Shown: one piece after another, positions 1 to 9,784 of the stretch | How the letters are laid out: every line of letters starts with the position of its first letter | Position numbering within the stretch: position 1 is the first letter of the stretch | Assembly (NCBI GenBank): GCA_020466095.1 | Contig: CM035806.1 | Location: 34,514,060 to 34,578,059 of the forward strand | DNA length: 64,000 nucleotides | Direction: 5' to 3' | Source of the DNA: Chlorops oryzae | Lineage: Eukaryota > Arthropoda > Insecta > Diptera > Chloropidae | Translations under genes and position numbers: made by a program | The notes under the pieces: generated by a model | Database searches by the model: none | What the model was told of the DNA's origin: nothing | Seen by the model: the letters and a program-made list of their open reading frames with translations, nothing else

Positions 1-998
1 TGTCTTTAAATATCTCCCTGTTCTATGCATGGTTGTAGAATGGTATAGACAGTCTTCAGTGTACACAAATAACGAAGGCTCTCTAAACTTTAAGCTTTTT
101 CTCTACATAAAAAAATTGGTGTGTCTTAAGTCAATTTACGCACGATAGTTTTACGTGATAACGTCATAAGAAAACACTCATTATGTACATAAAAGGGAGC
201 ATTCAAGTATCACGTACGCTATTTTTGGCGATTTTTAATATAAGTATAAAATAGAATATAATAATTATACTTCAATTTTGAAATTAAAATTGCTTATTAA
301 AGTTTCCAAAATCAATTTCATAAACATTTTAGATCCCTGTCAGTACTCGGACTTCTACCACCTTGATGGTAGATCTATCACTATTTTCACTTTCTAGCAT
401 TTCAGCCACGCTAGGTCCAAATCTACCGCTTTTTTTGCACTTTTTTATGCCTTTGTTTTATTTATTTTATGATAATTTAGAAAAATTGAGAGCATGTGCT
501 TCAATGTTAAGTGTTATTGAAAAATATGTTGGCAGCACCCTATTGTCATTAATGTTGTCAAGAATGGCAGTATTGGCGCTTAACGACATCCAATAAATAT
601 TGATACATTTTTTTATAATAAGAGAAATTACTTTAAAAAATTTATGCAAGTTTCCCAATTCTCTACATGATCAAATGTGATGTACTGTATTACTATTTTA
701 AACAATTTTAAATCTACAACTTTTACTGATACCTGCCTTTGTTTTAAACGTTTTTGCAGGCCCTGTTCATACAAAATTAAATTTTTACTTGGCACAGTAC
801 ATATGTATATTTAACGTGCAGAGTATGATGGTGTACCAATTGTTCTCTGCAAAAATAAATCTGCACAATTTATATGAGTGCGTGAATAAATTGCAAGAAA
901 ATTTCGGACAATTTTGTTACGTCTCATATGTTAATCCGCATAATGCTTATGAGAATTGTAGGTTGAAATAATGTAACCAAAGACTGTATAACTGTATA

Positions 999-1423
999 TG
1001 ATGATGATGATAATGGTGATCGTGAGGTTGGTGATGATGGTTATGATGGAGATGATGGTGATGATGATGGTGATGATGATGATGATGGTGATGACGATGA
1101 TGATGGTGATGATGATGGTTATGATGGAGATGATGGAGATTATAGAGATGATGGTGGTGGTGAAGTTGGTGATGATGATGGTGAGGTTTGTGATGATGAT
1201 GGTAAGGTTGGTGATGATGATGGCGACGTTGGTGATGATTATGGTGATGATGATGGTGATGATGACGGTGAGGTTGGTGATGATGATGGTAATGTTGATA
1301 GTGATGGTGATGATGATGTTGAGGTTGGTGATGATGGTGATAATGATGGTGATGATGATGGTGATGATGATGGTGATGATGATGGTGATGATGATGATGT
1401 GATGATGTGATGATGATGTGATG

Positions 1424-1455
<32 letters not shown>

Positions 1456-1917
1456 GATGATGATGTGGTGATGTGATGTATGTGATGATGATGGTGATGA
1501 TGATATGAGTGTGATGATGGTGATAATGATGGTGATGATGATGGTGATGATGATGGTGATGATGATGATGGTGATGATGATGGTGATGATGATGGTGATG
1601 ATGATGGTGATGATGATGGTGATGATGATGGTGATGATGGTATGATGGTGATGATGGACATGATGGATATGATAGAGATTATGGTGATAACAATCGTGAT
1701 GATGATGGTGATGATGATGGAGATGATAGAGATTATGGTGATAACGATGGTGATGATGATGGTGATGATGATGGTGATGATGATGGTGATGATGATGGTG
1801 ATGATGATGGTGATGATGATGGTGATGATGATTGTGATGATGATGGTGATGATGATGGTGATGATGATGGTGATGATGATGGTGTTGATGGTTTTGATGA
1901 TATTGATGGTGATGTTG
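999..1917. repeat. GATGATGGT minisatellite, left block
   Basis: Nine-base units of the GATGATGGT type, with variants such as GAGGTTGGT and GATGATGAT, fill about 920 bp. Long open frames on both strands (Met/Val-rich, Ser/Pro-rich, Ile/Thr-rich) follow from the repeat and are not genes. The block is separated from the right block by a hAT-type insertion whose target duplication shows they were once continuous. Confidence 0.95.
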
Positions 1918-1925
1918 AGCTTGGT

Positions 1926-2187
1926 CATGGACGTATCCTGAATTTCAGTTAGGGAGGGGCGAGATACAAAAATTTTGTTCTATATGTATGGTAGGAACTT
2001 TTGCGTATGTTCCTAGGTGTTGCCACATGTACATAATAGGTTTCCTTCTATCTTCAGAAAAACCGATTTTGGCAGCCGTATCTCATTTCTTGATACTCTT
2101 GGAAAACTCTTTTGCGGTGTATACTGAGAAGAAAATAATTAGAGGGGGGCAGCAGCCCCTCCCTGCCCTACTCTTAATACGCCCATG
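1926..2187. mobile_element. hAT-type MITE inside the minisatellite
   Basis: The 262-bp element starts CATGGACGTATCC and ends with the inverse of CATGGGCGTATTA. It is flanked on both sides by the same 8 bases, AGCTTGGT (1918-1925 and 2188-2195), a variant of the surrounding repeat. An 8-bp duplication with C-A-x-G-G ends and a G-rich subterminal stretch (GGGGGGCAGCAGCCCC) fits non-autonomous hAT elements. There is no coding capacity. Confidence 0.75.
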
Positions 2188-2195
2188 AGCTTGGT

Positions 2196-2206
2196 GATGA
2201 TGTTGG

Positions 2207-2238
<32 letters not shown>

Positions 2239-2300
2239 GTGATGATGGTGGTGATGATGGTGATGATGATGGTGATAATGATGATGGTGATGTGATGTGA

Positions 2301-2363
<63 letters not shown>

Positions 2364-2705
2364 TGATGGTGATGATGATGATGATGGTGATGACGATGGT
2401 GATGACGATGGTGATGATGGTGATGATGATGGGTGATGATGGTGATGATGGTGACTGATGGTGATGATGGTGATGATGGTGATGATGGTGATGATGACGG
2501 TGATGATGACGGTGATGATGACGGTGATGATGACGGTGATGATGACGGTGATGATGACGGTGATGATGACGGTGATGATGACGGTGATGATGACGGTGAT
2601 GATGACGGTGATGATGACGGTGATGATGACGGTGATGATGATGGTGATGATGACGGTGATGATGAGGGTGATGATGAGGGTGATGATGAGGGTGATGATG
2701 ACGGT
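2196..2705. repeat. GATGATGGT minisatellite, right block
   Basis: This continues the left block. About 2490-2705 is a very regular 12-bp GACGGTGATGAT array of some 15 units, indicating recent local expansion. Asp/Gly-rich and His-rich open frames here are repeat artefacts. Confidence 0.93.
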
Positions 2706-3240
2706 CATGGACTGTCAAAATCTTCAGAAATTCTGCGAGTCTTAAGTGTCCCATTTGAAAAACCATATGAGAATTATAGGCGTCATGCTAACATTTTATT
2801 CTATGCACTATGCTCCAGAACGAGGGGTTTTTCCGTTTTGGTGGAATTTTTCGATTTTACCTTTAACCAAAAATCACTTCAAATGTTTACAAGGGATTTT
2901 TATTGATCACTTTCCTAAAGAAAACAGAAATAAAGAGATTTTTTTTTAATATTCAAGGGAAAAGAGTCACCAAAATACTGCCTAGCATCAGTGCTGTTTA
3001 CAAAGTATGGAGAATTGAGCAAGAAAGGTTTTAAAATCCGGCTTATTTTTTATTACCACGTGATATTAAATGAGGAGGGATACATATGCACAGTATTTTA
3101 TTAAATTATTATAGGACCACCATTAATTGTTTAAATCTTTCAAATGGTGGATATTTAAATGTTAAACAGCTCAAACATGCTTGATTGAATCACTAGCAAT
3201 TTTCCAATAAAATAAGTTTACATTTTAAAATATATCTTCC

Positions 3241-3316
3241 GATAGTAATATCGATACTATCGATATTTCAGACTATCGAATATCGAGACTATCGATGGTC
3301 GCAACTATCGATATTT
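3241..3316. promoter_or_regulatory. TATCGATA (DRE/BEAF-like) cluster, copy 1
   Basis: Three perfect TATCGATA palindromes (3249-3256, 3258-3265, 3306-3313) and further ATCGA half-matches occur within 76 bp. In Drosophila this is the DNA replication-related element bound by DREF, and it overlaps the CGATA target of the BEAF-32 insulator protein. The cluster is conserved in the second copy of the same repeat (34540-34616), so it travels with the element. Binding is inferred. Confidence 0.5.
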
Positions 3317-3765
3317 CTCCAGCGCTATTGAGAAGTGTTTTTCATTCTGATTGTTTTTCGGCAGTCCCGCGCTTGTCCGTCGATTGCGTGACATGTGTGA
3401 ATCTGTGTGTGCGCCCATAGCCATACGTAAATTTATATTTGGACGTTGTGTACCTTTTTTATATTTTCGCCTTTTCTGCTTGCGATGAGACGATTGAGAC
3501 GATTTGCTTTCTCATGAGAGCGAACTCTCTGCTCTAAACCGGTTTGTAATTTTGAGTATTTGAGTGGTTTGTGGGTGAGGGGTGTTCGAGGATGTGGTAT
3601 GGGAGAGTTTTTTTATCTTCCCCGTGCGTCCCTCTCCTACAAACCAACTTTGTTGTCGCGTAAAATGAACGATGAACATGTTGAACGCACATTGAATTCG
3701 CCGTCGGCAGATTCTCGCTATTTGAGTGTCCTATCATCGATTTAATAGACGTTATCACGTCAAAA

Positions 3766-4396
3766 ACTCTATAATGGATTTCAGGCTTAAGACCGACGAA
3801 TATGAACACAAAAACTAAGAATACATTAAAATTTTATTTGAAAATTCACTCAACTCGAATTCCCACACCACCAAGAAAAAAGAAAAGAAGAAGAAAAAAA
3901 ATAAATGGAATAATTTTCCATTAAACCAATCAATTATCTTCTATTTCTAATGACAGCTCACTTTAGAATATTTGAGCTGCGATAATAAAGGCTTTACGAC
4001 CCGTCAACTGCAGTTTATAGTGCCATCATATGGTCGTTATTAATAAGCAACTCGTTAGTGCTTTGCATAGAACTTACCTGAACTACATACGCACGGTGAC
4101 TGTCATTTAAGGGGGCTTTGTGCCCATCAACTTTAATTCACACACGCGACCATTAAATGGCTCGACGTAACCTTCGATTAGGGCTTTGAATAAATCACGT
4201 AGTCTTTCAAAGTTATTTTTAATGCATATCAATTATCAAATAATTCATTGATATAATTAAAAACAACAAACGCTGACGTCCCATTATCATCGTTCGAATA
4301 ATCTCAGCCAGCAGCGGCTTTAAGGTGGGACGATTCGGGCCGCGGGATCGAGGGCGCATAGAGAATAAATGGGTAAATAAAAAAAGGGTATAGCCC
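3766..4396. other. Unassigned spacer
   Basis: AT-rich DNA between two mobile elements. I see no splice-compatible coding exon, RNA gene or clear repeat boundary here. Confidence 0.5.
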
Positions 4397-4848
4397 TTTG
4401 CTGACGGCTCCCTGAAAAATGGCCCGAATGCAAAATGGCCCCAAACTGAAAATGAAAAAAGGCCCCAAAATTTTGTATTGGAAACAACAACATGAATTTT
4501 AGTGCGATTTTTCTTTTTTTTTTTGGGGCCTTTTTTCATTTTCAGTTTGGGGTCATTTTCCATTTTTCAAAATTAATGTTACATTTGGGGCGTTTTTTCA
4601 TTTTTTGATTTGGGGAAATTTTTCATAATGCAAAGTTACCCCAAAAATATATATTTTTTCGGGCCCTTTTTCGTTCGTATAAAGTTGGGGCTCCACAAAA
4701 AATGACCCCAAATTTGGGGCAATTTTTCATTATGAAAAAATACCCCAAATCAAAAAAGGAAAAATGACCCCAAATTTGGGATTTTTTCTTTTTTGATCTG
4801 GGGTATTTTTTCATAATGAAAAATTAAGAGAGCTTAATGTTAAAAACG

Positions 4849-5794
4849 CGATAAAAACGGAGTGTCTGGCTATAGCTACAACCTTAGGAGGAGAGCGAAT
4901 TTCCATTAGCACAATAAGGACCGCCTACAGGAACATATCGCACCCCCTCTTCTAAGGTGACACAACTCAAAAATCGTAAATTTTGAGTTAACATATGGAA
5001 CTTGATCATAGTTCACCTCTCTACCTGCACGGAAAATTCTAATTCGGTTTTGTTATTATAAAAGCCAAAAAACACCGTCAATGCATCTCTTCCTGCCTTG
5101 ATTGACACTGCGACGTCTTTGTTTTTTGCGTTTTCCGAAAAATGAGAAATTTTGAGTTGTGTCAGCTTAGAAGAGGGGGTGCGATATGTACAAGGTAATA
5201 TTCACGACATTTGAAGAGATAAGTGGTCACTAATGTAAAATTTCCTGATTTCAGGATGAAAGTAAGCAGGTTTCGTTGCCAAGAATTATAAGAGGATTAA
5301 ACTACTTGGTCAGCAAATCTTTCGTAAAATGTCCCACGTCTTCGCTAGAGGTTAGAGAATCGTTTCAATTAGAGCGAGTGTGGACTCATTTTGGTGTTTC
5401 GAAAGATGAGCAAAATCCCAGAGCATTTTATACCGCATGTGTAATTGAAGACGAGTTCTCGTACTGCATATTTTCATCTTTTAAAACTATCGATCTAATT
5501 AAAGAAAACATACAAGACCGAAAATACCTGATGGACGCCACATTCAAAATAGTTCCTCGCGGCTGTTATAAGCAAGTTCTAATAATATATATAGGATATA
5601 TGGATGAGGTAAATAAATTTGAAATAAGCAGAGTTAGAAGTTTTTGCGCAAATTTGCCTGCTATCACCCGATTTCTTCAAAAAAAATTTTCGCCTCCGTC
5701 AGTAAAAATGTCTTTTACTGGTTTTAACAGCAGTCATACATTTTGCTTATTTTTCTGTAAATTTTTTATACCTAGATTTTTCCAATATTTTTAG
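4849..5794 (+). pseudogene. Decayed MULE transposase inside the foldback element
   Basis: A reading frame from about 4849 (AIKTECLAIATTLGGER) runs into a palindromic insertion at 4933. Coding resumes after it, and a possible small intron ends in TTTCAG at about 5254, leading to DESKQVSLPRIIRGLNYL and on to 5794. The segment YLMDATFKIVPRGCYKQVL at about residue 85 of the last block resembles the start of the MULE transposase domain, with the aspartate of the DATFK motif as the expected first catalytic residue. The rest of the catalytic core and any zinc-binding tail are missing, and the frame dissolves into Phe-rich sequence. It is a relic; the function is known only from the family. Confidence 0.6.
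4933..5189. mobile_element. Palindromic insertion within the MULE
   Basis: About 39 bp at 4934-4972 (CATATCGCACCCCCTCTTCT...) reappear inverted at 5151-5188 with one mismatch. The 257-bp unit interrupts the transposase frame, so it looks like a later MITE insertion. The flanking bases (ACAGGA and ACAAGG) are not an exact duplication, so the class is open. Confidence 0.6.
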
Positions 5795-6547
5795 TAAAGT
5801 AAAGCAAAGCCGCTTATGAACATATGTTCAAATACTTAAAAAACAACATTTGGGGCCATTTTTCCTTTTTTGATTTGGGGCTATTTTGCACTATGAAAAG
5901 TTATCCAAATTTTGGGGCCTTTTTTCTTTTTTGATTTGAGTCATTTTTTAATATGCAAAATTACCAACATTTGGGGCCATTTTCCTTTTTTGATTTGGGG
6001 CCATTTTGCACTATGAAAAGTTATCCAAATTTTGGGGCCTTTTTTCTTTTTTGATTTGAGCTCTTTTTTAATGATGCATAATGCCACATTTGAGGACTTT
6101 TTTCATTTAAAATTGTTCAAGGTGTAGTTTGAGGCCATTTTTCATTTATATTCAAAACGAATCCTGATTTGTCGGGTGTTTTTTCATTTCATGTTGGGGC
6201 CATAATTCATAATGCAAAATGACCCCAAACGTCAGGGCCTTTTTTATTTCGTTATGAAGCCATTTCGAATTGCAGCCCTTTAATTTGCTTGGTTGGGGTC
6301 AAATCTCATTTTTCAAAGTGGGGAATAATGCATTATGAAAAATAACCCCAAAATTGGGGCCTTTTTTCATTTTTCAATTCCATAACGGCCGTTTTATTTT
6401 CTAGTTTAGGGCCATTTTTCATTTCGTTTAAAAACACCTCTTTTTGCTTTTGGGGCCTTTTTTCATTTTCAGTTTAGGGCCATTTTGCATTCGGGCCATT
6501 TTTCAGGGAGCCTTTGCTGACACTTCGATAGGTACTAGCTTAAAACC

Positions 6548-7339
6548 CAGTGTCCTTGAAATATCTTTGAAAATTTCTTGACTTTTTTGAAAATTGACAT
6601 CTCCAAAAATTAGGAGAAAAATTTTTACACAAAAAAGGATATACAAATAAAATAACTTTTTTCAGTGTATACCAGTTTTTTCGCAACTTTCTCGACATTA
6701 AAATAAATACCTCTGTTAATTACCATCCCTTAAAAAATTTCATTAAAATCAAAAAGTAGATTTTTGAGATATTTAGAAAAACTTGCACTTAAAAAATTTC
6801 CATAATGAAAATGAAATTAAAAAAAAAAAATTTTTTTTAATAAACATTTTTTTTTAAATATGTATGTTTGGTAGGTGGTTTCCGAGAAAAACACCTCTTC
6901 AAATATTGGGAAAAAATAAGTCGTTTTTTTGTGAGAAATTTTTTCTCAGTGTAGAATGAAAACACTTTTTTTTTTATTCCTTACCTACTCCATTAGGTGT
7001 GGCTCTGGGATAGCGTGCTATGCTCTTGATCCCAGGGTCCGAGGTTCGATTCCCGGCACAGGCGAAACGGAGTGTAATGTTCCAAGCCTAGCACTGGTTT
7101 TTCAAAAATCGCATGTTAGGGGCACACTACATAAAAAAAGACATACACTCACACAAACACAAGAAAACGTCCTTGGTATCACAATGGGCCGATTAACGGC
7201 CTAAGTGGCAGCCACTTCAACCTACCTACCTACTCCATTAGGTATTAGTCCTTGAAACTGAATTAGCTCTTAGATAATAAATTTTGGCAAAAGGCATAGG
7301 TACTCAAAAGGATTTTTGAAGGATATTTCAAGGACACTG
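6548..7339. mobile_element. TIR element hosting a SINE
   Basis: CAGTGTCCTTGAAATATC at 6548 is answered by its near-perfect inverse GATATTTCAAGGACACTG ending at 7339. Removing the SINE and one duplication leaves a unit of about 550 bp. No transposase and no convincing target duplication are visible. Confidence 0.55.
6999..7226 (+). mobile_element. tRNA-derived SINE, copy 1 (intact)
   Basis: The head is tRNA-like: an A-box-like stretch near TAGCGTGCTATG, then the B box GGTTCGATTCCCGG at about 7040. The body ends in a CTACCTACCTAC tail. Identical 17-base sequences TACCTACTCCATTAGGT flank it (6982-6998 and 7227-7243), the expected result of LINE-assisted insertion. Inverted, partly matching copies lie near 10545-10705 and 53385-53510. 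It should be transcribed by Pol III, if at all; the parent tRNA cannot be assigned confidently. Confidence 0.85.
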
Positions 7340-8074
7340 CACAATAGGAGCCCAAAAAGCAGTTCGAAACGTTTTTTTAGATAGTAGCTATATAAATATC
7401 AACAAAACTTGGGCGCTTAAATGACTAACGCCGGTCCTGATAAGAGCCCACGCACCGCTGTCTCTTTGTGGTTACCTAATGCGTTTCGATTTAATTTCCT
7501 TCACAAGCGCTTAAAAAAAGTCCCAAATCAAACGCTCTTCGTCGTTGATAAATTACACTGTGGTAGTCGAAAAAAAAAGACAAGGCCAAATTCAACGGTT
7601 TCCCCCTATTTCGGGCACGGGGAATCGAACTGCATCATTAGTTTTTTGAGTTATCGGTAAGCCTTCATACGATTTTTTTTTTAAAAGATTTTTTTGGCCA
7701 CTTTTTGGCCTATATCTATGTTTGAGTTGAAGTTGGGTATTCTTAACTGGTATCAAAATGTAGTCTACGATACGCCAAGTAATTTTTCCCAAAACAGTGT
7801 TATGATAAAATGGAGCGTTAGGGAGCTATACGCGTTTAAACGTGCAAAAAATTCAAATTTTTTGCGAGATGTTTTCTTGCATACTTTGAGGATGTGCCTT
7901 GAGCATATATTCATGCCTTTAAATTTGAACACATTTAATAACATACTTTTAGGAGGAAACAAAATATTTAAAAATATATTCTTCAACTCCTCATTTCCTT
8001 ATTCTTCGCTTATTCTACTGGAGCGAAAACGAAAGCAAAGAAAATTCTAAAAATTAATTTTAAAAAAAGCAAAT

Positions 8075-8143
8075 GTTTTGTCTAGGATTGAACCCAGGTC
8101 TCTGTGGTGATAGCCCGACACTCTACCAACACACTACACACCC
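8075..8143 (-). repeat. tRNA-like unit in left foldback arm
   Basis: On the minus strand it reads GTGTTGGTAGAGTGTCGGGC (A-box and D-arm like) followed by CTGGGTTCAATCCTAG (B box and T arm). The acceptor halves do not pair, so it is not a working tRNA gene. It is the inverse copy of 8757-8823. Confidence 0.6.
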
Positions 8144-8587
8144 AATTTATGTCAAGTGTTACATAGCTCGCCAAAAACATCAAGTCAAACATAAATCTAA
8201 TTGCTTGCGATTTTACTGGGAACAGGAGAACGATCTTGACATATGCAAGCGTGAGGCTAGCAGCAACAAGTGTTTGAATCATTGGTCAATAGCTTCACCG
8301 ACACAAGAAGAGGTAGGAGAAGGATGCTTTTTGAAACATTACTCCTAAATTCATAATTCATTTGACTAAATTAAGATAAGAGCCAGTTGAAGAGTTTTGG
8401 TTTTTTCACCAAACTAAAAGCGCCATATGCAAGCAAAAGTAATTGAAGTTTTTCGTAATTTTAGGGATTCGGATTTTCACTTACCATCATCATGCTCGAA
8501 TTAGGCCTTCCCGGCCATGTCTATTTGCGACTTGCAAAAACATGAACAAAAAACAAAAAAGAATCCTTTACAACCAAATCGTTCTGG

Positions 8588-8662
8588 TTGATTGGGCTTG
8601 AACCTGCAGTGTTAAGGTCGCGAGTCGTGAATACTATACACTACGCTACATCAAACCTCTAC
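8588..8662 (-). repeat. tRNA-like unit in foldback loop
   Basis: On the minus strand, GATGTAGCGTAGTGTATAGT is followed by CAGGTTCAAGCCC, a B-box match. No full cloverleaf can be drawn. Confidence 0.45.
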
Positions 8663-8756
8663 TGTTCCGTAATTTTTAATGAACGGCTTCATTTATATAA
8701 TTTTTAAAAGCTTGGCAGAACAAACACGAGCTATGTAACACTTGAGTAAATGGGGA

Positions 8757-8823
8757 GTGTAGTGTGTTGGTAGAGTGTCGGGCTATCACCCAGAGACCTG
8801 GGTTCAATCCTAGACAAAACATT
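8757..8823 (+). repeat. tRNA-like unit in right foldback arm
   Basis: It has an A-box-like GTGTTGGTAGAGTG and a B-box GGGTTCAATCC at the usual spacing. There is no acceptor pairing. A related unit sits inside the separate hAT foldback near 58873-58925. Confidence 0.6.
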
Positions 8824-9365
8824 TGCTTTTTTAAAATTAATTTTTAGAATTTTCTTTGCTTTCGTTTTCGCTCCAGTAGAATAAGCGAAGAATAAGGAAA
8901 TGAGGAGTTGAAGAATATATTTTTAAATATTTTGTTTCCTCCTAAAAGTATGTTATTAAATGTGTTCAAATTTAAAGGCATGAATATATGCTCAAGGCAC
9001 ATCCTAAAAGTATGCAAGAAAACACCTCGCAAAAAATTTGAATTTTTTGCACGTTTAAACGCGTATAGCTCCCTAACGCTCCATTTTATCATAACACTGT
9101 TTTGGGAAAAATTACTTGGCGTATCGTAGACTACATTTTGATACCAGTTAAGAATACCCAACTTCAACTCAAACATAGATATGGGCCAAAAAGTGGCCAA
9201 AAAAACTTTAAAAAAAAAAATCGTATGAAGGCTTACCGATAACCCAAAAAACTAATGATGCAGTTCGATTCCCCGTGCCCGAAATAGGGGGAAACCGTTG
9301 AATTTGGCCTTGTCTTTTAAAATTTTTTCAAAAAACTATCACAGTGTTATCAGACGATACGAAAG

Positions 9366-9784
9366 TGGTATGCTCAAGTGGCAATTATCCTAACAGGGTG
9401 ATGCGGAAAAGCCACAGGTTGTCATGAAAGCATTGCGTATTTTCCGTCATGAACGTTCAACCTTTGGGAATCAGTTCTTCTGCTCTTAAGTTCGAGAAAA
9501 TCTGAATTTTGTAGAACTTACTCCTTTAATTATTATTATTTTTGAAGCCCAAAAAAAAGCACCCTATAAACCTGTTGCACACAGCGCATGTCCCGAAACT
9601 TAATATGTTTATTCTAAGTTGATTTTATTGCATTCTATTGACTCGGTGAGTCGGTGACTCGGTTAGGATAACTTGTGCGTTGCCATACATTAAGCGTGAA
9701 GTTATAAAAAATTCAAGAGGCTCAAATGTAAAATTACAGTCCGACAGTTCGGTCGCTTGTGCGGGAAAACAAACGGGGTTTTCT
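9366..9784. other. Upstream flank of the receptor gene
   Basis: The reading frame of the receptor's first exon stays open upstream to about 9680 but lacks an ATG there. A promoter should lie in this stretch, but I see no convincing TATA box or initiator. A short GACTCGGTGAGTCGGTGACT repeat occurs at about 9640. Confidence 0.4.

Larger units (their letters stand above)
147..3765. mobile_element. Putative TIR element carrying a minisatellite (copy 1)
   Basis: The left end reads TTTTACGTGATAACGTC and the right end is its inverse with one extra base (GACGTTATCACGTCAAAA), giving a terminal inverted repeat of about 17 bp. Between them lie about 850 bp of AT-rich DNA, a long GATGATGGT minisatellite, and a 1-kb right part. 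That right part (about 2705-3765) recurs at 34000-35060 and stops at the same terminal sequence, so the right boundary is well supported. The left boundary rests only on the inverted repeat, and no clean target duplication was found. No transposase is visible, so if it is one element it is non-autonomous. I do not recognise the superfamily. Confidence 0.55.
4406..6512. mobile_element. Foldback-like Mutator (MULE) element with 9-bp target duplication
   Basis: The ends are perfect inverses beginning GGCTCCCTGAAAAATGGCCC and extend as arms built from short GGGGCCATTTTTCATTTT-type subrepeats (left 4406-4830, right about 5850-6512). Both sides carry the identical 9-mer TTTGCTGAC (4397-4405 and 6513-6521). 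Tandem subrepeats inside long inverted arms, a 9-bp duplication and an internal MULE-type transposase fragment match the Drosophila Foldback/NOF arrangement. At 2,107 bp with a broken transposase it cannot move by itself. The family assignment combines direct sequence evidence with known FB/NOF architecture. Confidence 0.85.
7556..9346. mobile_element. Large foldback element with tRNA-like arms
   Basis: Two arms of about 570 bp (about 7570-8140 and 8757-9325) are near-identical inverses separated by about 600 bp. The outer ends read CACTGTGGTAG and, inverted, CACTGTGATAG, with TTA on each side. Weaker inverted similarity continues slightly outward, so the exact ends are uncertain. Open frames of up to 118 aa are the same in both arms and match nothing I recognise. 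Each arm ends inward in a tRNA-like unit, and the loop has another (about 8590-8660). The high arm identity suggests recent insertion or gene conversion. Confidence 0.7.

Noticed and set aside
998..2906. Long open frames rich in Met/Val, His, Asp/Gly or Ser/Pro
   Set aside because: They are translations of the GATGATGGT repeat in several frames on both strands, with no non-repeat coding sequence.
3534..3809. Minus-strand ORF similar to one at 34622-35053
   Set aside because: The similarity exists because both lie in copies of the same non-coding repeat; lengths and ends differ and the frame is broken between copies.
7694..8050. 118-aa ORF repeated at 8844-9200
   Set aside because: The two are the inverted arms of one foldback element; identity reflects the DNA repeat, and no domain was recognised.
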